DNA of 8,554 bases, taken from positions 1-8,554 of the forward strand of contig JAFTPY010000092.1 in the NCBI GenBank assembly GCA_017463035.1. The letters are read 5' to 3'. The stretch is from Lachnospiraceae bacterium. GTDB lineage: Bacteria > Bacillota > Clostridia > Lachnospirales > Lachnospiraceae. A program made the translations under genes and the position numbers. Below, piece by piece: positions 4,704 to 8,554 of the stretch. The stretch's first letter is position 1. Each line of letters begins with the position of its first letter. Below the pieces are notes generated by a model. That model ran no database searches, was not told where the DNA came from, and was given only the letters and a program-made list of their open reading frames with translations.

Positions 4704-5807
4704 TTGCCAATCAAAAATCTCTTAAAACATCGACGCATTTCCCAATGGATTATAACCTCCATTAACAACGGACACTTTAAACCGGGAGACAAACTTCCTT
4801 CGGAACACGCCCTTGCGGAACAATTCGATACCAGCCGTCAGACCGTCCGTCATGCTACGGAAGAGCTGGTACAGCGGGGACTTTTGGAACGTCAGAGAGG
4901 CAGCGGTACCTATGTCTGCGGAACCGCATTTCAAGAGGGCTACGCCCCGAAGCGCATCGGCGTTATTACCACCTATCTGGACGACTACATCTTCCCGGGA
5001 ATTATCCGCGGCATCGAAGATGTATTAACCGCCCAGGGATACAACATTTCCCTCGGCATTACCCACAACCGTCATACCGACGAAACCGCCTGTCTTCAGC
5101 GCATTCTGGATGACAATGTATGCGGTCTGATTGTTGAAGGTACCAAATCGTCTTTTCCGAGTCCGAATCTTCCGCTGTTTGAAGAGCTTCGCTCCCGCGG
5201 GACCCCGATGGTCTTCTTAAACGGTTATTACCGTGAGTTTTCCCAGTCGGGCGTATTTCAGGATGACGTTTCCGCCGCCAAGATTTTGACAGACCACTTA
5301 CTGGAAAACGGCCACAGAAAATTTGCCGCCATCTTTAAAGCGGACGACCTGCAGGGATTAAAACGCTTTCAGGGCATGTCCTTAGCCCTTACCGACGCCG
5401 GCATTCCGGTTGACGACCAACGGATTCTCTGGTTCACAACGGAAGACATTCCGGATCTTTTCTCCGGAGAAATGGACCCTTTTGTACTAAAACGCCTTGG
5501 GGACGCCACTGCACTTTTGTGTTATAACGACCAGATTGCCGCAGCAGTATCCGAGCTGTTTAAGAGAAACGACATCTTTGTACCGGATGACATTTCTCTG
5601 GTAAGCTTCGATAACTCCCCTTTGGCCGCCGATATGGCCTACGGCTTTACTTCCGCCATCTACCCTTCGGCAGAAATCGGCAGTACCGCCGCCAAGCTTT
5701 TGCTTCGCTGTATCCGTGACAACACCTTACGGGAGCACGTTCGCCTAAAGCCTGACATTTGTTACCGTTCCTCCGTCCGTAACATCTCGGACGAGGAAAA
5801 AGAATAA
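4704..5807 (+). CDS. araR: Arabinose-responsive repressor, GntR head and LacI-like body
   Basis: Transcriptional repressor of arabinose genes that releases DNA when L-arabinose binds. With the TTG start it has 367 residues, close to the Bacillus protein. Residues about 8-72 form a GntR-type winged helix (KPGDKLPSEHALAEQF, SRQTVRHATEEL, wing RGSGTYV). From about 84 to 360 there is a LacI/periplasmic-binding-like sugar domain. The stretches TTYLDDYIFPGIIRGIE, FKADDLQG, LLCYNDQIA and PDDISLVSFD closely follow B. subtilis AraR as I recall it. An upstream ATG in frame at 4554 is rejected because it lies before the promoter (-10 at 4629-4634) and would add 50 residues unlike the family. araD begins 24 bases downstream, which supports the arabinose assignment and suggests autoregulated cotranscription. 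Confidence 0.9.
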   Translation: MPIKNLLKHRRISQWIITSINNGHFKPGDKLPSEHALAEQFDTSRQTVRHATEELVQRGLLERQRGSGTYVCGTAFQEGYAPKRIGVITTYLDDYIFPGIIRGIEDVLTAQGYNISLGITHNRHTDETACLQRILDDNVCGLIVEGTKSSFPSPNLPLFEELRSRGTPMVFLNGYYREFSQSGVFQDDVSAAKILTDHLLENGHRKFAAIFKADDLQGLKRFQGMSLALTDAGIPVDDQRILWFTTEDIPDLFSGEMDPFVLKRLGDATALLCYNDQIAAAVSELFKRNDIFVPDDISLVSFDNSPLAADMAYGFTSAIYPSAEIGSTAAKLLLRCIRDNTLREHVRLKPDICYRSSVRNISDEEKE

Positions 5808-5831
5808 AACCATAAATAAAGGAGATTGATT

Positions 5832-6533
5832 ATGTTAGAACAGTTAAAAAAAGAAGTTTACGAAGCAAATATGCTTCTCCCGAAATACGGTCTGATTACC
5901 TTTACCTGGGGTAATGTGTCCGGTATCGACCGCGAAAAGGGCCTGGTAGTGATTAAGCCGTCCGGCGTAGAATACGACAAGATGACGGCTGACGATATGG
6001 TTGTTGTGGATTTAGACGGCAATCGCGTGGAGGGTAAGTTAAACCCGTCCTCCGACACCCCGACTCACATTGAGCTTTACAAAGCATTCCCAAACATCGG
6101 CGGCGTTGTACATACCCACTCCCGTTGGGCAACGACTTTTGCACAGTCCGGTCGCGGTATTCCGGCCTTCGGCACCACCCATGCGGACTATTTCTACGGC
6201 GAGATTCCGTGTACCCGTAAGATGACTCCGGAGGAGATCAAGGGTGCTTACGAAAAGGAAACCGGTACCGTTATCATCGAGCGCTTCAACGAGATGAATA
6301 TCAATCCGGATGACGTTCCGGGCGTTGTAGTTTACAGCCACGGTCCGTTCACCTGGGGCACCGACCCGCACAATGCGGTACATAATGCAGTTGTATTGGA
6401 GGAGATTTCCTTTATGGCATGGCACAACCTCGCCCTGTCTAACGGTACTCTCCCGCAGATGCAGCAGGAGCTTTTGGACAAGCACTACTTAAGAAAGCAC
6501 GGTGCAAACGCGTACTACGGTCAGGGAAAATAA
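5832..6533 (+). CDS. araD: L-ribulose-5-phosphate 4-epimerase
   Basis: Converts L-ribulose 5-phosphate to D-xylulose 5-phosphate, the last step by which L-arabinose enters the pentose phosphate pathway. It is a cytoplasmic zinc enzyme of the class II aldolase fold. The 233-residue length matches the family. Visible are the N-terminal GLITFTWGNVSG and KPSGVEYD, the metal ligands H94 and H96 in VHTHSRW and H170 in YSHGPFTWG, the acidic D75 in SSDTPTH, D119 in THADYFYG, and the C-terminal LRKHGANAYYGQ. These distinguish AraD from fuculose aldolases. The ATG follows AAAGGAG by seven bases; an in-frame TTG six bases earlier overlaps the region after the ribosome binding site and is rejected. It lies between araR and map with no terminator on either side. 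araA and araB are absent from the window. Confidence 0.94.
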   Translation: MLEQLKKEVYEANMLLPKYGLITFTWGNVSGIDREKGLVVIKPSGVEYDKMTADDMVVVDLDGNRVEGKLNPSSDTPTHIELYKAFPNIGGVVHTHSRWATTFAQSGRGIPAFGTTHADYFYGEIPCTRKMTPEEIKGAYEKETGTVIIERFNEMNINPDDVPGVVVYSHGPFTWGTDPHNAVHNAVVLEEISFMAWHNLALSNGTLPQMQQELLDKHYLRKHGANAYYGQGK

Positions 6534-6548
6534 CAAAGGAGTCTTTTC

Positions 6549-7421
6549 ATGGAAAAGATAGAACGTAATGCACCTTGCTGGTGCGGCAGCGGCAAAAAAT
6601 ACAAGGTCTGCCATGCTGCTTTTGACGACAAGCTAAAAAAATACGAAAAGGAGCCTTATCCGATTCCGACCAGAGACATCATCAAGAACGAAGCACAAAT
6701 CGAAGGCATCCGTGCCAGCAGCCGTATTAACATCGCAGTTCTGGATTATGTAGCGGAGCATATCCGCATGGGGATGTCTACCGCGGAAATCGACGATATG
6801 GTATATCAAAAAACCACGGAGCTGGGCGGTATCCCGGCACCTCTGGGCTATGAAGGTTTCCCGCGTAGCTGTTGCGTTTCGATTAATTCGGTGGTTTGCC
6901 ACGGCATTCCGGACGATAAGACCTTTCTGGAGGACGGCGATATCGTAAACGTGGACGTTTCTACGATTTACAACGGATACTTTTCCGATTCTTCCCGTAT
7001 GTTCCTTATCGGGAATGTAAGCGAAGAAGCCCGCCGTCTGGTAGACATCACGGAGCAAAGCCTGCAGGTAGGACTTCAGGAGGTAAAGCCTTGGAAACGC
7101 CTGGGTGATATGGGCGCAGCCGTTCACGACTTTATCCGCCAAAACGGCTATTCCGTCGTACGGGAAATCGGCGGTCACGGTATCGGGCTGGAGTTTCACG
7201 AGGAGCCGTGGGTCAGCTATGTTTCCGAAAAAGGCACCGAAATGCTTTTGGTTCCCGGCATGGTATTTACCATTGAGCCTATGGTAAATATGGGAAAACC
7301 GGATATTTTCATTGATGAAGAGGACGATTGGACGGTTTGCACCGAGGACGGCTCCCTCTCCGCACAATGGGAAATCACCGTCCTTGTTACGGAAACCGGT
7401 TACGAAATCTTAACTTATTAA
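6549..7421 (+). CDS. map: Methionine aminopeptidase type I with SEC-C zinc motif
   Basis: Removes the initiator methionine from nascent proteins with small second residues. The 290-residue protein carries a short SEC-C motif at its N-terminus (C10, C12, C21, H22 in PCWCGSGKKYKVCH), a zinc module seen in some bacterial MAPs and in SecA and thought to help at the ribosome or in protein binding. A linker to about 40 follows, then the pita-bread catalytic domain. All five metal ligands are present: D136, D147, H210, E243 and E275, plus the conserved H118 in VCHGIP. The spacing D147-H210-E243 (63 and 33) equals that of the E. coli enzyme. The ATG follows AAAGGAG. It begins 15 bases after araD, so it is probably cotranscribed from the araR promoter unless an internal promoter exists. 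A strong terminator follows at 7469-7509. Confidence 0.96.
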   Translation: MEKIERNAPCWCGSGKKYKVCHAAFDDKLKKYEKEPYPIPTRDIIKNEAQIEGIRASSRINIAVLDYVAEHIRMGMSTAEIDDMVYQKTTELGGIPAPLGYEGFPRSCCVSINSVVCHGIPDDKTFLEDGDIVNVDVSTIYNGYFSDSSRMFLIGNVSEEARRLVDITEQSLQVGLQEVKPWKRLGDMGAAVHDFIRQNGYSVVREIGGHGIGLEFHEEPWVSYVSEKGTEMLLVPGMVFTIEPMVNMGKPDIFIDEEDDWTVCTEDGSLSAQWEITVLVTETGYEILTY

Positions 7422-7437
7422 GCATTTCTTTTCCCTC

Positions 7438-7466
7438 TCGACAAGAGAAGATTTTTACACTATAAT
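7438..7466 (+). promoter_or_regulatory. Promoter of the carboxypeptidase gene
   Basis: TCGACA (7438-7443) and a perfect TATAAT (7461-7466) are 17 bases apart. Initiation is expected near 7472-7474, inside the 5' arm of the map terminator hairpin. Confidence 0.78.
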
Positions 7467-7468
7467 AA

Positions 7469-7509
7469 GAGCGTGATATGCTGTTTGATGCAAATCACGC
7501 TCATTTTTT
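7469..7509 (+). terminator. Intrinsic terminator after map
   Basis: GAGCGTGAT (7469-7477) pairs perfectly with ATCACGCTC (7494-7502), with some possible TGC/GCA pairing in the loop, and is followed by A and six T's (7504-7509). It should end transcripts arriving from araR-araD-map. RNA started at the overlapping promoter would lack most or all of the outer GAGC and so could form only a weak stem of about five pairs. Confidence 0.85.
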
Positions 7510-7523
7510 CGGGAGGAATTTAT

Positions 7524-8554
7524 ATGACATTTCATAATAGAAAACTCATACGCCGGACGCATCTCATTCCGCTCTTCGGAATGTTGCTTTGCTTCGGTCT
7601 TTTGACCGGTTTGTTTGCGCCTGCAACGGCTCTGGCGGACATCACCGATACCGCTACCGCCGACGGCTCCTATCACTGGCCTGCAGGACCTCGGATTTCC
7701 GCCGAGGGCGCAATTTTAATCGAAGCGGAAACCGGTACGGTTTTATACGAAAAGAATGCAACCGAACGCCTTTATCCGGCCAGCACTACGAAACTGATGA
7801 CTGCGCTCCTTGCGTTAGAAAACGCAGCATTGGGAGAAACCGTTACCGTTTCTCACGATGCCGTGTACGATATCGACACCGATTCCAGCCGTATCTGGGT
7901 AGATGTGGGAGAAGAGCTTTCCATGGAAGCTTCTCTCTACGCCCTTATGCTTCCCTCCGCCAATGACATGGCCTACGCCATTGCGGAGCATGTGGGCGGC
8001 TCGAAGCAGGGCTTTGCGGACATGATGAATGCCCGTGCCAAAGAGTTGGGATGCGTAAATACTCATTTTATGAATCCCCACGGTCTGGACGAGGAAGCTC
8101 ATTACACCTGTGCCGCCGATTTGGCAAAAATCACCCGGCCTTTGGTAAAGAACTCCACCTTCCTAAAAATTTCCGGTTCCAAAAACTATGAAATAAAACC
8201 GACCAATCTCTGCAAAGATTCCCGTTGGATTTTAAACACCCATCTAATGATTCGGAAAAGCTATCCCTTTGACGGAGTGATTGCCGGAAAAACCGGGCAT
8301 ACCGACTTAGCCGGTGCCAATCTGGTCACCGTGGCAAAGAGAGGTAATATGACCTTGATTTCTGTCATTATGAAGGCTCCGGACGATACTGCTCTTTACG
8401 ATGAGACCGCAGCTCTTTTGGATTTCGGTTTTGATAACTTTACCGTTTACAACGTCACGGACGAACAGCTTTCTGCGGGAAGCGACGTTCCTCCTCTGTT
8501 TAACAGCGAAGATACGGTTCAATTAATGAACCGCGATATTATTTCCACCGACTC
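7524..8554 (+). CDS. D-alanyl-D-alanine carboxypeptidase, peptidase S11 (3' end outside window)
   Basis: Penicillin-binding protein of the DacA/DacF type. It removes the terminal D-Ala from peptidoglycan pentapeptides outside the membrane and so limits cross-linking. 343 codons are visible and the frame is open to the edge. Residues 1-38 are a signal peptide: basic HNRKLIRR, a hydrophobic core and likely cleavage after ATALA. The three active-site motifs are present: SxxK as STTK (S87 nucleophile, K90), SxN as SAN (145-147), and KTG at 256-258 in AGKTGHTD. After about residue 300 the sequence appears to enter the C-terminal beta domain that usually precedes a membrane anchor; the anchor is not in view. 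GGGAGGA (7511-7517) precedes the ATG by six bases. It has its own promoter, insulated from map. The symbol is left blank because dacA, dacB and dacF homologues cannot be told apart here. Confidence 0.93.
   Translation, partial: MTFHNRKLIRRTHLIPLFGMLLCFGLLTGLFAPATALADITDTATADGSYHWPAGPRISAEGAILIEAETGTVLYEKNATERLYPASTTKLMTALLALENAALGETVTVSHDAVYDIDTDSSRIWVDVGEELSMEASLYALMLPSANDMAYAIAEHVGGSKQGFADMMNARAKELGCVNTHFMNPHGLDEEAHYTCAADLAKITRPLVKNSTFLKISGSKNYEIKPTNLCKDSRWILNTHLMIRKSYPFDGVIAGKTGHTDLAGANLVTVAKRGNMTLISVIMKAPDDTALYDETAALLDFGFDNFTVYNVTDEQLSAGSDVPPLFNSEDTVQLMNRDIISTD

Noticed and set aside
5826..5831. TTG start for araD two codons upstream
   Set aside because: It falls one base after the GGAG, too close for initiation; the ATG at 5832 has ideal spacing.
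6633..7367. Minus-strand frame of 244 codons opposite map
   Set aside because: map is certain from its motifs and metal ligands. The opposite frame has no recognisable domain and is a codon-bias shadow, as is the 148-codon frame opposite araD (6039-6485).
1..8554. CRISPR array, insertion sequence, prophage or defence genes
   Set aside because: No spaced direct repeats of CRISPR type, no transposase or recombinase motifs, and no phage or defence domains were seen on either strand.

Overview
The window looks like chromosomal DNA of a low-to-moderate GC Gram-positive bacterium, most likely a Clostridia member of the Lachnospiraceae type. This is inferred from GGAGG-type ribosome binding sites, near-consensus sigma-A promoters, an AraR regulator of the Bacillus/Clostridia type (GntR head fused to a LacI-like sugar-binding body), a methionine aminopeptidase with an N-terminal SEC-C zinc motif, and a large DUF2339-like membrane protein. 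Most of the window is ordinary core-genome content. The unusual part is the 470-base stretch between the tRNA and the first large gene.

Layout. At 1-208 there is an AT-rich leader with a strong stable-RNA promoter, followed by a tRNA-Lys(CTT) at 209-281. Bases 282-753 hold no conventional gene. They do hold two opposed near-consensus promoters, a 49-residue hydrophobic reading frame with an excellent ribosome binding site on the minus strand, and an inverted 22-base copy of the tRNA-Lys anticodon arm. I read this as a candidate type I toxin-antitoxin-like module, which is a hypothesis. A polytopic membrane protein of 806 residues follows (754-3174, plus). Bases 3175-3507 are a non-coding convergent intergenic region rich in hairpins.

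The minus-strand pair trmB (tRNA m7G46 methyltransferase) and trxA (thioredoxin) occupies 3508-4542. A compact divergent promoter region (4543-4703) separates trmB from a plus-strand cluster: araR, araD (L-ribulose-5-phosphate 4-epimerase) and map (methionine aminopeptidase), with gaps of 24 and 15 bases and no terminator between them. The araR/trmB promoters are back to back with one base between their -35 boxes. Evenly spaced ACAACTT repeats there are a plausible operator. A strong terminator after map overlaps the start region of an independent promoter for the last gene, a secreted D-Ala-D-Ala carboxypeptidase (peptidase S11) that runs off the right edge.

How the genes work together. araR and araD form the visible part of an arabinose catabolic system; araA, araB and a transporter are not in the window. 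trmB, the tRNA and map are translation-related housekeeping genes, trxA is thiol-redox housekeeping, and the carboxypeptidase trims peptidoglycan.
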